From: Pelobacter sp.
GTDB taxonomy: Bacteria > Desulfobacterota > Desulfuromonadia > Geobacterales > Pseudopelobacteraceae
Direction: 5' to 3'
Assembly: GCA_030824515.1 (NCBI GenBank)
Contig: JAVBXN010000011.1
Span: 39,814 to 103,813 of the forward strand
Length of the DNA: 64,000 nucleotides
The stretch's first letter is position 1. Each line of letters begins with the position of its first letter. Shown here piece by piece: positions 46,842-56,644 of this stretch. A program made the translations under genes and the position numbers. The notes below the pieces were generated by a model, which was not told the origin of the DNA, made no database searches, and worked only from the letters and a program-made list of their open reading frames with translations.

Positions 46842-48710
46842 ATGTGGACAGATCATGAAACCGAACAAGATTTTTTGAACTTCAGGGGAGTCGCGCGCAC
46901 GGTTGCCGAAATTATCGTGCAGGCTCAATCGCGCCCGATCTCGATCGGAGTCTCCGGTGCCTGGGGAGTTGGCAAATCCTCAATGATCAAGCTAATCCAT
47001 AGCGAACTGGCAGGACGCGCGAATGGCGAAAACAACAAATTCATATTCGTTGAGTTCAACGCATGGCTCTATCAAGGCTATGACGATGCCCGTGCTGCTC
47101 TGATAGAAGTAGTCGCTTCTGCGCTTTTAAAGGAGGCACAGGAAAGCAAAAGCAGCATTGAAAAAACAATGGATCTCTTAAATCGCGTTAATTGGTTTCG
47201 TGCTGCGAAGGTGACAGTCAGCTCCGCAGTTGCACTCGCACTTGGTCTGCCCCCCGTTGGGTTAATCGGCGAAGTGTTCGAGTTGGGTAAAAAGGCAGTG
47301 GGTGGACAAATAGACAGCGATGATATTGGGGAAGCCAAAGCGACTGCCGAGAAAGTCGGGGAATCGGCTTCCGGTCTGATCAAAGAGAAGAAAACGTCAT
47401 CTCCTCCCAAAGAAATACATGCGCTTCGTATAAGTTTCGAAGAAGCACTCGAAGAAATGGGCGTAACCCTGGTTGTGCTGATAGACGATCTGGACCGGTG
47501 TCTGCCAGAAACAACTATTTCCACCTTGGAGGCGATTAGGCTACTCCTGTTCCTTAAGCACACCGCATTCGTTATCGCAGCTGATGATCAGATGATAAAA
47601 CACGCAGTTAAACGGCATTTCGAAGGTGTTGATGACAATGTAGTAACCAATTATTTTGACAAGCTCATTCAAGTACCGATCAGAGTGCCGCCATTAGGAA
47701 CACAGGAAGTTCGTGCCTATATGATGTTGTTATTCATCGAGAATAGTAGTCTCGATACGGAAGAAAAAGAGATGATTCGAGGGAAAGTTTGCGAGCAGCT
47801 CGGCAAAACCTGGCAAGGGAAACGGGTCGATCTCCCATTTATCAGGACTCTGAACGGCAATCTGCCGGACGAATTAATCTCACGCTTGGATGCTGCTGAT
47901 CGGTTGGCACCGCTTATGACCAGCGCCACAGGTATCATGGGCAATCCTCGCCTGATCAAGCGCTTTTTGAATGCGCTTTCAATCCGGATGGCGATGTCGC
48001 GTGCTCAGGGGGTGGGTGTAGATGAATCAGTGCTCGCAAAGGTTTTACTTTTCGAACGTTGCGGAGATCCTAAAGCTTACGCTGCCTTGATTAAGGCAGT
48101 TACTGAGAATGATCAAGGCAAACCTGTATTCCTCACTGCCTGGGAACAGAAGACCATGAATGGGGATACCTTGGATCTTAAAGCACCATGGGACGATCCA
48201 TTTATCACAGAGTGGTTACGACTACCACCGCAGCTTGGCGATCGTGATCTCCGTGGGGTTCTCTATGTCAGTCGAGAGCACGCACCGCTGATAACTTCAG
48301 AGGATCGATTGTCTTCAGAGGCTGCCGAGTTGCTTACAGCACTACTTGAACATCCCGATATGGCAAGCAGCGTTAAGGATCGCCTTGGTTCACTACCTCG
48401 CCCGGAGATTTCTGTACTAATGGACCGCCTGCTTGACCGTGCTCGTCAAGAACAGGAATGGGGGGTGCCGTCCATATTTGAAGCGTGCTTGGTAATCGCC
48501 GAGACCGATCCATCCCAAGGGCAACGCATTGCAGGTTTTCTCCAAGATCGCCCAGGTTCGCAGATCAAGCCGAACATTGTTCCGAAAATCGCGGATTTGT
48601 CATGGGCAAAAAACGTTTTCTCTGTTTGGGAAGGAGATGACGATATAAGTAAACCCGTTAAGAATGCAATTAAGCAGCGGAGGGGGAATGGGAACATCTC
48701 AATCAAGTAA
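46842..48710 (+). CDS. qatA: QatA: KAP-type P-loop ATPase
   Basis: The 622-residue KAP NTPase starts MWTDHETEQDFLNF. Walker A is GAWGVGKS (39-46) and Walker B LIDDLDRC near residues 213-220. A pair of hydrophobic stretches is inserted between them (around 125-150), as is typical for KAP ATPases. It is the first gene of the four-gene Qat anti-phage system (ATPase, unknown, QueC-like, TatD-like). GGAG precedes the ATG at 46842. Confidence 0.9.
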   Translation: MWTDHETEQDFLNFRGVARTVAEIIVQAQSRPISIGVSGAWGVGKSSMIKLIHSELAGRANGENNKFIFVEFNAWLYQGYDDARAALIEVVASALLKEAQESKSSIEKTMDLLNRVNWFRAAKVTVSSAVALALGLPPVGLIGEVFELGKKAVGGQIDSDDIGEAKATAEKVGESASGLIKEKKTSSPPKEIHALRISFEEALEEMGVTLVVLIDDLDRCLPETTISTLEAIRLLLFLKHTAFVIAADDQMIKHAVKRHFEGVDDNVVTNYFDKLIQVPIRVPPLGTQEVRAYMMLLFIENSSLDTEEKEMIRGKVCEQLGKTWQGKRVDLPFIRTLNGNLPDELISRLDAADRLAPLMTSATGIMGNPRLIKRFLNALSIRMAMSRAQGVGVDESVLAKVLLFERCGDPKAYAALIKAVTENDQGKPVFLTAWEQKTMNGDTLDLKAPWDDPFITEWLRLPPQLGDRDLRGVLYVSREHAPLITSEDRLSSEAAELLTALLEHPDMASSVKDRLGSLPRPEISVLMDRLLDRARQEQEWGVPSIFEACLVIAETDPSQGQRIAGFLQDRPGSQIKPNIVPKIADLSWAKNVFSVWEGDDDISKPVKNAIKQRRGNGNISIK

Positions 48711-49539
48711 TGGGTCGCCATCCGGTGTGCCTATGGTACCACCATGGGTGCCAGATATTCCATTACCAGCGGCACCTGCAGGAAACCCTGAAAATACTCC
48801 CAACGATGGCGAAGAGCAAAACAGACCACAGGGAACTGAGCCTCGACAGCCTATACCAATCGCTCCAGCAAGGCGTTTCGGAAATACGAGACGTAGCATG
48901 GGCGAATATGCTCACAGCGGAGATCGCAGTGATATGCGCCGTGGAGTCGGGCGCTATATCAAGGGTGGTTATGGTGGCAGTTCGACCGCTACTCGCCGTT
49001 TTGGCGGTACTGTTCAAACAGCAAACGCTTTGTACTCTGCTCTTTCTGGCGGTACATCTAATCCGTATGCAACTCCAGGAAATCAACTCGACCCAGTTTT
49101 GCTGTCGGGACGTTCAGCAGATGACGTAATGGATGCAGTCGTCGAAGCAGTAAGACCTGTTGACGGGTCACAAGACACTGAGGCCAGTCGTGCAGCAATT
49201 AAAGATGCACTCTCTGACGTACTTACGAAGTTCCCAGATGCCGACTTATTGAGCCTCGATGAACAGCATCGGGAATTTGCGATTGAAAGCTTTGTTGCTT
49301 CAGACGTATTTCGCCGTTTTGACTTGGATCTTGGTAAAACAATTCGAGATAAGGCCCCCAGTGCAGTTTCTGGTCTAGCAAGACTTAAAGAGGTACGTGA
49401 ATACATCCGAGAAACAGTTGCATCTACGTTCCGAAGATTAAGAGAAGCTGGAGGGAAATTAGGAACGGGGCGTATAACGCAGATTGTGCAGAATGCGCTT
49501 CGTGAGACGTTTCAGGTCTTTGAGGGGTATGCGGAATGA
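48688..49539 (+). CDS. qatB: QatB
   Basis: The 283-residue protein starts MGTSQSSNGSPSGVPMVPPW, a Gly/Ser/Pro-rich N-terminus typical of QatB; the C-terminal half is helical (GLARLKEVREYIRETVASTF). Its molecular role is unknown. It overlaps qatA by 23 bp and qatC by 4 bp. The Gly/Ser/Pro-rich start resembles a flexible tail that could be a substrate or docking element. Confidence 0.88.
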   Translation: MGTSQSSNGSPSGVPMVPPWVPDIPLPAAPAGNPENTPNDGEEQNRPQGTEPRQPIPIAPARRFGNTRRSMGEYAHSGDRSDMRRGVGRYIKGGYGGSSTATRRFGGTVQTANALYSALSGGTSNPYATPGNQLDPVLLSGRSADDVMDAVVEAVRPVDGSQDTEASRAAIKDALSDVLTKFPDADLLSLDEQHREFAIESFVASDVFRRFDLDLGKTIRDKAPSAVSGLARLKEVREYIRETVASTFRRLREAGGKLGTGRITQIVQNALRETFQVFEGYAE

Positions 49540-50813
49540 AAATCACCTGTGCGCTTTCAGATTTTGACTTCGGGAGCATTGACAGCGATCTCAATATTGT
49601 CTTATACGGCCATGCGAAGGGTCCCCAATATGGTTCAGCCGGAGCAGCGATTAAACATGAAATTACACGAAGTAAACTGAACCCTGCTCCAAAAGCATGG
49701 GATTTGTTGTCATTGGCATTAGCAATTGTTTCTGCGGATTTGGCGGGTCATCGGGAAAATAGTCCTGATGGATGGACGCGAGAATTCACTGTAAATGTTT
49801 CTGTTTCAGATGCAAATTTTTGGAATGCCAACGCTCAATTAGTTGAGAACCTTCTCAAATATCTCACTACAGATATTTGGTCAGTAAATTTTTTGGAAGG
49901 TGGCATTCTTCCTAAACCTGACTTCAGCTCTAAGCTGCCTGAAGAAGATTGCGTTGTGCTTTTGTCGGGTGGTCTTGACAGTTATATTGGGGCCATAGAT
50001 TTGGTATCCGCTGGAAGAAAACCTTTTGCAGTTAGCCAAACCGTGCGAGGAGATGCTGAAAAACAGATTTCATTTGCCGCTGAGATCGGTGGTGGGTTAC
50101 GTCATTTACAGGTCAACCATAATGCTGATGTCCCAAATCCGGAAAATCCTCCTTCCCAACGGGCTCGTTCGATTATATTTATGGCCTATGGTGTTTTAGC
50201 CGCTACCACGCTTGAGTCATACCATTCTGGTAAAGAAGTAACTCTTTATGTGTGTGAGAATGGTTTTATTGCGATCAACCCTCCTCTTACTGGAGGCCGG
50301 GTAGGTAGTTTAAGCACTCGTACAACTCATCCTGTAGTGCTGTCTTTATTTCAGCAACTGCTCGACGCAGCTGGCTTGAAGGTTCGTATTGTTAATCCTT
50401 ATAGGTTCAAAACGAAGGGTGAAATGTTGAAAGAATGTGCCGATCAATCCTTACTTGAGGCACATGCTTTTGAGACAACGAGCTGCGGTAGATTCAAGAA
50501 GTTCGGTTACAAACACTGTGGTCGATGTGTCCCCTGCTTAGTCAGACGTGCAGCATTCCATGCTTGGAAAGGTACGGACTTAACGCAGTATAAATTCAAA
50601 AATCTGGCAATAAAAGACGAAGATCATGCCGGTTTTGATGATGTTCGATCAGCGTTAATAGGGATTGCTGAATGTGGTGAAGTGGGGATAAACAGATGGC
50701 TCGGAGCAACGCTTAGTTCTGACCTTGTTGCAGACAAAGAAGAACTGAAGCGAACCATCGAACGTGGTCTGGCTGAGATGCAAGCATTGTTGACTGCGCT
50801 GGGCGTGCGATGA
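49536..50813 (+). CDS. qatC: QatC: QueC-like protein
   Basis: The 425-residue protein has the PP-loop SGGLDS (144-149) of 7-cyano-7-deazaguanine synthases and a zinc site C317, C328, C331, C334 (HCGRCVPC). An N-terminal extension of about 130 residues is characteristic of the defence variant rather than housekeeping QueC. It may modify a protein or nucleic acid in a deazaguanine-like reaction. It overlaps qatD by 4 bp. Confidence 0.92.
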   Translation: MKITCALSDFDFGSIDSDLNIVLYGHAKGPQYGSAGAAIKHEITRSKLNPAPKAWDLLSLALAIVSADLAGHRENSPDGWTREFTVNVSVSDANFWNANAQLVENLLKYLTTDIWSVNFLEGGILPKPDFSSKLPEEDCVVLLSGGLDSYIGAIDLVSAGRKPFAVSQTVRGDAEKQISFAAEIGGGLRHLQVNHNADVPNPENPPSQRARSIIFMAYGVLAATTLESYHSGKEVTLYVCENGFIAINPPLTGGRVGSLSTRTTHPVVLSLFQQLLDAAGLKVRIVNPYRFKTKGEMLKECADQSLLEAHAFETTSCGRFKKFGYKHCGRCVPCLVRRAAFHAWKGTDLTQYKFKNLAIKDEDHAGFDDVRSALIGIAECGEVGINRWLGATLSSDLVADKEELKRTIERGLAEMQALLTALGVR

Positions 50814-51541
50814 TCGATTTTCACGCTCACCTTGATCTGTATCCAGACCCAATAGCAGTGGCAAAGGAGTGCAGTGCTCAGGGTATTTATGTCCTGTCAG
50901 TTACGACAACGCCCAGCGCCTGGAATGGAACATCAGCGTTAGTGCTGCCAGGATCGCGAATAAGCACCGCTCTAGGTCTCCATCCTCAAATCGCACATTT
51001 GCGCAGGAGCGAACTAGGGCTCTTTGACACGTATTTACCCGACACACCATACGTTGGCGAAATTGGTCTGGATGGTGCTCCAGAGTTCAAGAAATACTGG
51101 GATGATCAGATTGCAGTCTTTGAGCACATCCTCCAGGGATGTAATCGTCTAGGTGGCCGAATAATGTCCATTCATAGCCGTCGTGCCACCTCGGCGGTAT
51201 TGGACAGATTGGAAGCATTTCCCCATTCCGGGGTTCCTATCCTGCACTGGTTTACAGGGAGTCGTCGCGAATTGGATCGTGCGATATCTTTGAATTGCTG
51301 GTTTAGTGTGGGGCCTGCCATGCTTATAGCTGCTAAATCGCGAGAATTGGTCAGTAATATGCCGCGCGAGCGGATTTTGACTGAGACTGATGGGCCTTTC
51401 ACTCAAGTTGATGGGCGGAGTGCAATGCCTTGGGATGCAAAGCGTGCTGTTGCTCAACTGGCGGACTTGTGGAAAATACCGGTTGAAAAGGTTGACCAAC
51501 ATTTGAATAGCAACCTAAGACAACTCACTTCGGATTTATAA
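50810..51541 (+). CDS. qatD: QatD: TatD-like metal-dependent nuclease
   Basis: The 243-residue TatD-family protein has metal ligands in order: H5 and H7 (IDFHAHLD), Glu in VGEIGLDG, His in SIHSRR, His in ILHWFTG, and Asp in TETDGPF. TatD enzymes are 3'-5' DNases. It is the last Qat gene. Confidence 0.92.
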   Translation: MIDFHAHLDLYPDPIAVAKECSAQGIYVLSVTTTPSAWNGTSALVLPGSRISTALGLHPQIAHLRRSELGLFDTYLPDTPYVGEIGLDGAPEFKKYWDDQIAVFEHILQGCNRLGGRIMSIHSRRATSAVLDRLEAFPHSGVPILHWFTGSRRELDRAISLNCWFSVGPAMLIAAKSRELVSNMPRERILTETDGPFTQVDGRSAMPWDAKRAVAQLADLWKIPVEKVDQHLNSNLRQLTSDL

Positions 51542-51577
51542 GTCACAAGAGAGCTCCGATGAATTAGGAAACAAAAA

Positions 51578-53746
51578 ATGAGTGATATAGAGAAAGTCCC
51601 TGTCGAAAGATTGAGGCTTAAAGAAAGTGTTGTAAAGGATTCGCTAGAGCGTCTCGACTGGCCACATCTCAAGAAGCACCTCGAAGACACTGATTTTACC
51701 GAGGTTACTCTGGAATTGTTCCTCGGACATCTGAGGCGCACAAACAGCCTGATAATGCCTTATCCTAACAAAAAGCGAGAATTATTACGTTCTTCGTTTA
51801 TGGAATCTATCAGCAATTATATTTCGGGTGTACTGGGCCAGGCAGCAACTGATTTACTGCATATCGAGTTAAATTTGCTGAATAAAATTGAACTTGGCTA
51901 CCGTCAAATTCTTAGTAATCTTGACAAATGCGACATATCTAAACTTCCTCCAGAAATTCGTGCTGCAGCATATATTGATCGCTCAGTCCACCAATACTCT
52001 CTACTAAAATCTGCGATTTGGGCATCATTTAATGCAAAAAAAGAAGTCAATCTTCCGGTGGGGAGACTTGTTATAAATGAAGGTGAACCACCCATTTCTC
52101 CAGATGCTGTCATCACCGGCCTTATTGAATCACTTACAATAACCATTATTATGGAGGCTCATAAGAATAAATGGTTTGATGTTGATGGATATATCGTTTT
52201 ACCTCGATTGCCTAATGTTACAGAGGATGATCAATTTAAGGCCGGATCAACTGAAGTGTTGGCTTTAACTTGGAGAGGGTGGAGACGCACTGAGGAGCGC
52301 CGACGTTTTCTCGGGGGTGAATTTGAGGAGATTGCAGCACATGACTTATCAAAACTGGGGCCAATTGATGCGCAACATGTGACTATTTACAATCCTCCGA
52401 AAGATGAGCTTTATGATCATGTGGCAAATAATCGGCTTCATATCCGATTGATGCAGACTTTTATGGAAATGCTGACTGAATCGAATATGGAGGCAAAGGC
52501 TACAGGTATTGATGTAGGTGGGGCACTTATACCACAAGCTTTTGTAAGTGCCGAAGAAGCTCACGCCGCCGTATCTTTGAGTGAGATACTTAGCTACGAT
52601 ATCGCTGTGGATGTTGATCGCCCTGGTGGGCTAAGATTCGTGGAATGGTTGCGTGGTTACGCAGTCCTGCAACAGCTTGCGAAAGCACGCAATGAGGGGA
52701 AAAGCAGTGTGGCAGACCTGCGGTTTATCATTTCACTGGCAGAGCTAATAAGTCTATTGGAGAAATGCGGGCTTGATCATATTACAGCTACTCACATTAT
52801 CAATGCATTATCCTTAAAAACATCCAGCCGCGACCTTTTTGACTGCCCTTTGATTAGAATGGCAGATGGGAGTTTGATGGTCTTCGCACCTGCTCTTATC
52901 AATGCAAATTTAGCACGTGTTATACTATCCGCAGTTTCAAACCTCGGTGAACAGTTAGAGCAGAAGGGAAAAGCATTTGAGGATGACATATTGTCGTTCT
53001 TAAAGAAAAATGAGCTCCGGGCAGAGTCTTTCAAGTTCAAGAGAGGAAATGAAGAATATGAGTATGATGTTGTTCTCGATTGGGGTGATTATATTTTTGT
53101 TTTTGAGTGCAAAAATCACGGATTATCAAATAGTAGGCCGAGTCATGCTTATTATTTTAATCTGGGACTTCGCTCGTATGGAAAGCAGGTCAAACGACTT
53201 ACAGATGCACTCCATAAACATCCAGAGGTTCTAAAAGACAAGTTTGGAGTTGACGTTACCACGAAAACCGTTATCTCTTGTGTTCTTAACGCGTTACCGT
53301 TCTCTCTGCCTGGCCCAGCCGATGGTGTTTATTATATAGATGCCTCTGTTTTAAAGCGGTTTTTTCAAGAAAGGTACTTTCACGTTAAGGTTCCTCACTG
53401 GATTGACGAAAATGTTCAAATCCTTCATCGAACGGCTATGCATTCTTTTTGGTCATCTGACCACCCATCTCCAGAGGATCTGCTAAAACAGCTTGAGATG
53501 CCTTTTCAGTTAAAGCTTGAATTGGCTCATACTGAGCTAGTGCCGGCATTTATTGCCTTGGGTGACGGAGGAATTGTCGTGACAGGAGAATATGCTAGTA
53601 AAGATAAGACAATAGAATCGATATCGGACATTGTGAAAGTGTCCTCAGAAAATGTTCGCAAAGAGATTACTGATGTTAATAGGCAAGTAAAGAAGATAAA
53701 AAAACGGTCAGGAAAAGGAAGACAAAAAGTAAAACGCAATAAATAA
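51578..53746 (+). CDS. Unknown protein with C-terminal PD-(D/E)xK nuclease
   Basis: The 722-residue protein lies 36 bp after qatD. The first 430 residues are helical and unrecognised. The nuclease-like part has E468 (GKAFEDDI), D497 (EYEYDVVLDW) and E510-C-K512 (FVFECKNH), the full restriction-fold set. The last 30 residues are very Lys/Arg-rich. It is not a standard Qat component. It may be a separate single-gene defence system or an accessory effector. Confidence 0.6.
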   Translation: MSDIEKVPVERLRLKESVVKDSLERLDWPHLKKHLEDTDFTEVTLELFLGHLRRTNSLIMPYPNKKRELLRSSFMESISNYISGVLGQAATDLLHIELNLLNKIELGYRQILSNLDKCDISKLPPEIRAAAYIDRSVHQYSLLKSAIWASFNAKKEVNLPVGRLVINEGEPPISPDAVITGLIESLTITIIMEAHKNKWFDVDGYIVLPRLPNVTEDDQFKAGSTEVLALTWRGWRRTEERRRFLGGEFEEIAAHDLSKLGPIDAQHVTIYNPPKDELYDHVANNRLHIRLMQTFMEMLTESNMEAKATGIDVGGALIPQAFVSAEEAHAAVSLSEILSYDIAVDVDRPGGLRFVEWLRGYAVLQQLAKARNEGKSSVADLRFIISLAELISLLEKCGLDHITATHIINALSLKTSSRDLFDCPLIRMADGSLMVFAPALINANLARVILSAVSNLGEQLEQKGKAFEDDILSFLKKNELRAESFKFKRGNEEYEYDVVLDWGDYIFVFECKNHGLSNSRPSHAYYFNLGLRSYGKQVKRLTDALHKHPEVLKDKFGVDVTTKTVISCVLNALPFSLPGPADGVYYIDASVLKRFFQERYFHVKVPHWIDENVQILHRTAMHSFWSSDHPSPEDLLKQLEMPFQLKLELAHTELVPAFIALGDGGIVVTGEYASKDKTIESISDIVKVSSENVRKEITDVNRQVKKIKKRSGKGRQKVKRNK

Positions 53747-53777
53747 ACCGTTTCAATATTGTATAAATGGGGTTTTG

Positions 53778-55850
53778 ATGGAATTTCGCATAGCAGATAC
53801 ATTTACCGACAGTCTCGCCAAACTAACCGGCGAAGAGCAGAAGGCTGTAAAGACCACCGCTTTTGACCTGCAATTGAACCCGGCGAATCCGAGCATGAGT
53901 TTCCACAAGCTTGATAAAGCCAAGGATAAGAACTTCTGGTCGGTACGAGCCGGAAGTGATCTACGAATAATCGTCCACAAGTCATCAGATAGCCTGCTTC
54001 TGTGTTATGTGGATCATCACGATCCAGCTTACCAATGGGGAGAGCGGCGCAAGCTGGAGATCCACCCCAATACTGGTGCTGCACAGTTGGTGGAAATTCG
54101 GGAGACGGTTCAGGAAATTACAATTCCCAGGTACGTGGAAGCCCCGCAACTGGTTCAACCCAAACTGCCATTATTTGAGCATATTGCAGAAGATGCCCTG
54201 CTTGGCTACGGTGTCCCAAAAGAATGGCTGGATGATGTCCGCAGTGCAAATGAAGACACCATCCTTGAACTTGCAGATCATCTCCCTGCCGAGGCAGCCG
54301 AAGCCTTGCTTGAACTGGCGACCGGTGGAAAGCCGCAACAGCCGCAACCAGCAGCAATAGGTACAAATCCATTTGATCACCCTGATGCTCAGCGCCGTTT
54401 CCGTGTGATGAATAATGTGGAAGAACTGGAAAATGCTCTCAATTACCCGTGGGAGAAGTGGACCGTATTTCTCCACCCGGCACAGCGTCAACTGGTAGAG
54501 AAAGATTATAGCGGGCCAGCACGGGTATCTGGTTCAGCAGGTACGGGTAAAACTATTGTCGCCCTGCATCGTGCTGTTTACTTGACCCGCAGTAACCCTG
54601 ATGCACGGGTACTTCTGACCACCTTCTCCGATACCCTGGCAAGCGCATTGAGAACGAAGTTGAAACGGTTGATCGGTAGTGAACCCCGTCTCGGTGAGCG
54701 GATTGATGTTCACTCCATGAATACAATCGGATTACGTCTCTACGAAATGAACTTTGGCCGGGCACAGGTGGCGACTCGTGAGGTCGTTAGTCAGCTTATT
54801 TCAAAAGCGGCGGCAGCAGCCGATGGTAACAAGTTCAGTCAGCACTTTTTGTGGACAGAATGGGAGCAGGTAGTTGATGCCTGGCAGTTGGATAGCTGGG
54901 AGGCTTACCGCGATGTCACAAGGCTGGGACGAAAGACTCGCCTGACTGAGCAACAGCGCAAACTGTTCTGGATGATCTTCGAGCAGGTACAAACCAATCT
55001 TCAATCTCAGAAAATGATTACGAGCGCCGGTATGTTCAACAGACTGGCAAACCACCTGACTGAAAGTAAGCAGCACCCATTCGATTTCTGTATTGTCGAT
55101 GAGGCCCAGGACATCAATGTTGCCCAGTTACGCTTTCTGGCTGCACTTGGCAAAGGACGGCCAAACAGCCTGTTCTTCGCTGGAGACCTTGGTCAAAGGA
55201 TTTTTCAGCAGCCATTCTCATGGAAATCTCTCGGTGTTGAATTACGCGGACGATCAAAAACGCTGAAGATCAATTACCGCACTTCCCATCAGATCAGAAT
55301 GCAAGCAGACCGACTGTTAGGCCCAGAGGTTTCAGACGTTGATGGCAATTCTGAAATCAGGCTTGGAACCACTTCGGTATTTAACGGGCCAATGCCAACC
55401 ATTGCGGCAATGAACACTCCAGAAGATGAAATGATAGCTGTTGGTAAATGGCTTTCTGATCGATCCGCTGAAGGCATCAAGCCTCATGAAATCGGCATAT
55501 TTGTTCGATCCGCAGCAGAACTGGACAGAGCCTGTACCGCAGTCGAAAAGGCTGGAATCGCGTTCAAGGTCCTTGACGAAAAAGTTGAAACAACCATTGG
55601 TCAAGTATCAATCAGCACTATGCATCTTGCCAAGGGTCTGGAATTCCGGGCAGTAGCCGTGATGGCATGCGATGATGAAGTCATTCCACTTCAAGAGCGG
55701 ATTGAAACGGTAACTGATGATGCCGACCTGCAGGAAGTTTACGACACAGAACGCCACCTATTGTATGTTGCTTGCACCCGCGCTCGGGATCATTTGCTGG
55801 TGACGAGTGGAGATGTACCGTCAGAGTTTCTGGATGACTTGAGGATGTAA
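53778..55850 (+). CDS. RelE-like domain fused to UvrD/Rep-type helicase
   Basis: The 690-residue protein has an N-terminal RelE/ParE-superfamily domain (about 1-95, MEFRIADTFTDSLAKLTGEE, FWSVRAGSDLRIIVHK). An SF1 helicase follows: Walker A GSAGTGKT (252-259), DEAQD (441-445), motif V-like STMHLAKGLEFRAV and motif VI YVACTRARD. The toxin-like domain may act on RNA or serve as a structural adaptor. The ATG at 53778 directly follows an in-frame TTG. It closes the defence island. Confidence 0.82.
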   Translation: MEFRIADTFTDSLAKLTGEEQKAVKTTAFDLQLNPANPSMSFHKLDKAKDKNFWSVRAGSDLRIIVHKSSDSLLLCYVDHHDPAYQWGERRKLEIHPNTGAAQLVEIRETVQEITIPRYVEAPQLVQPKLPLFEHIAEDALLGYGVPKEWLDDVRSANEDTILELADHLPAEAAEALLELATGGKPQQPQPAAIGTNPFDHPDAQRRFRVMNNVEELENALNYPWEKWTVFLHPAQRQLVEKDYSGPARVSGSAGTGKTIVALHRAVYLTRSNPDARVLLTTFSDTLASALRTKLKRLIGSEPRLGERIDVHSMNTIGLRLYEMNFGRAQVATREVVSQLISKAAAAADGNKFSQHFLWTEWEQVVDAWQLDSWEAYRDVTRLGRKTRLTEQQRKLFWMIFEQVQTNLQSQKMITSAGMFNRLANHLTESKQHPFDFCIVDEAQDINVAQLRFLAALGKGRPNSLFFAGDLGQRIFQQPFSWKSLGVELRGRSKTLKINYRTSHQIRMQADRLLGPEVSDVDGNSEIRLGTTSVFNGPMPTIAAMNTPEDEMIAVGKWLSDRSAEGIKPHEIGIFVRSAAELDRACTAVEKAGIAFKVLDEKVETTIGQVSISTMHLAKGLEFRAVAVMACDDEVIPLQERIETVTDDADLQEVYDTERHLLYVACTRARDHLLVTSGDVPSEFLDDLRM

Positions 55851-55889
55851 TTCCGTATCTAATGAAATCATTAATTGGAGAGCGACACC

Positions 55890-56075
55890 ATGGCAATGAC
55901 CGTTGAAATCAAAGGCAACAAGCTCTGCATCGAAATCGATCTTGAGAAACCGACTCCATCAGCATCGGGAAAAACCCTGGTTGTTGCCAGTACGCGGGGA
56001 AATGCCGTTACCGCAGCTGAAGTGGACGGCAAGCCAATAACCATAGGGCTGAATGCATACATAAAACCCTCATAA
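55890..56075 (+). CDS. Conserved small element protein, 61 aa
   Basis: The protein is all-beta in appearance (MTVEIKGNKLCIEIDLEKPT, GKTLVVASTRGN). TTGGAG precedes the ATG at 55890. Similar small proteins occur on other integrative elements as I recall them, without known function. A terminator follows 37 bp after the stop. Confidence 0.65.
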   Translation: MAMTVEIKGNKLCIEIDLEKPTPSASGKTLVVASTRGNAVTAAEVDGKPITIGLNAYIKPS

Positions 56076-56112
56076 GGCTACAGGGACACAGGCGAACCGA
56101 CTAACTGAGAAG

Positions 56113-56138
56113 CCGTCCAACTATGGGCGGTTTTTTTT
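56113..56138 (+). terminator. Terminator after the 61-aa gene
   Basis: CCGTCC/GGGCGG stem (6 bp, one G-U pair) with a 6-nt loop, followed by eight T. GAGAA stands just before it, as before three hairpins further right. Confidence 0.75.
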
Positions 56139-56327
56139 ATTAAGAAAGTTTCCAGAGAGATTTGAAATCAGTTTTTTGTGTATTTTGGCTTAGTGTTTTT
56201 CGAGTTTTGCTTTTTGTTTTTCCCGGACCCCCGGCTTCGGTTTCAGCAGAACAGGTAAAGGACTGTGTAAGAGGCAGATGGAACCGGTTTAGACTATTTG
56301 CAACCCCGGCTTCCGTTTTCTAAGTGA
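56139..56327. other. T-rich gap with a direct repeat
   Basis: No gene was seen. The T-rich stretch to about 56220 is followed by two related words, CCCCCGGCTTCGGTTTC (near 56226) and CCCCGGCTTCCGTTTTC (near 56303), about 77 bp apart. A promoter for the right-hand operon is expected here. Confidence 0.35.
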
Positions 56328-56410
56328 GGGCATATCCGAAAAGGATGTGCCCTTTTTTTCTTGCAGCCGTGACGCACGGGCTGACATCACACGCAAGAAG
56401 GAGAACAATC
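56328..56410 (+). promoter_or_regulatory. Terminator plus structured leader RNA, copy A
   Basis: Hairpin GGGCATATCC/GGATGTGCCC (56328-56352) with seven T is an attenuator-like terminator. It is followed by CTTG (56360-56363), a CCGTG/CACGG hairpin (56367-56379) with a bulged outer pair, the word ATCAC, and CAAG (56394-56397) directly before the ribosome site. CTTG and CAAG can pair and close a domain that touches the AAGGAG. Copy B has the same order. Confidence 0.55.
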
Positions 56411-56605
56411 ATGACAGAGCAGTACGACAGGTTGCTGAATCAGAAGGAGGTTGCCGAGTGGCTTGGAATGTCCGAAGCATGGCTGGAGCAATGCCGTTTC
56501 AGAGGGATTGGAATTCCTTATATCAAAATTGGTAGAGCTTGTCGTTACAAGAAAAGCGAGGTGCAACGGTGGATTGATGATCACATCGTAGCTGCTGGCA
56601 TCTGA
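56411..56605 (+). CDS. AlpA-like HTH protein
   Basis: The 64-residue winged-helix protein of the excisionase/AlpA type reads RLLNQKEVAEWLGMSEAWLE, then YIKIGRACRYKKSEVQRWID. AAGGAG precedes the ATG at 56411. It is a likely regulator of the downstream operon or of excision. Confidence 0.85.
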   Translation: MTEQYDRLLNQKEVAEWLGMSEAWLEQCRFRGIGIPYIKIGRACRYKKSEVQRWIDDHIVAAGI

Positions 56606-56644
56606 GGCAGTAATCCAGATACAAACATGCTGTTATTCAAGTTG

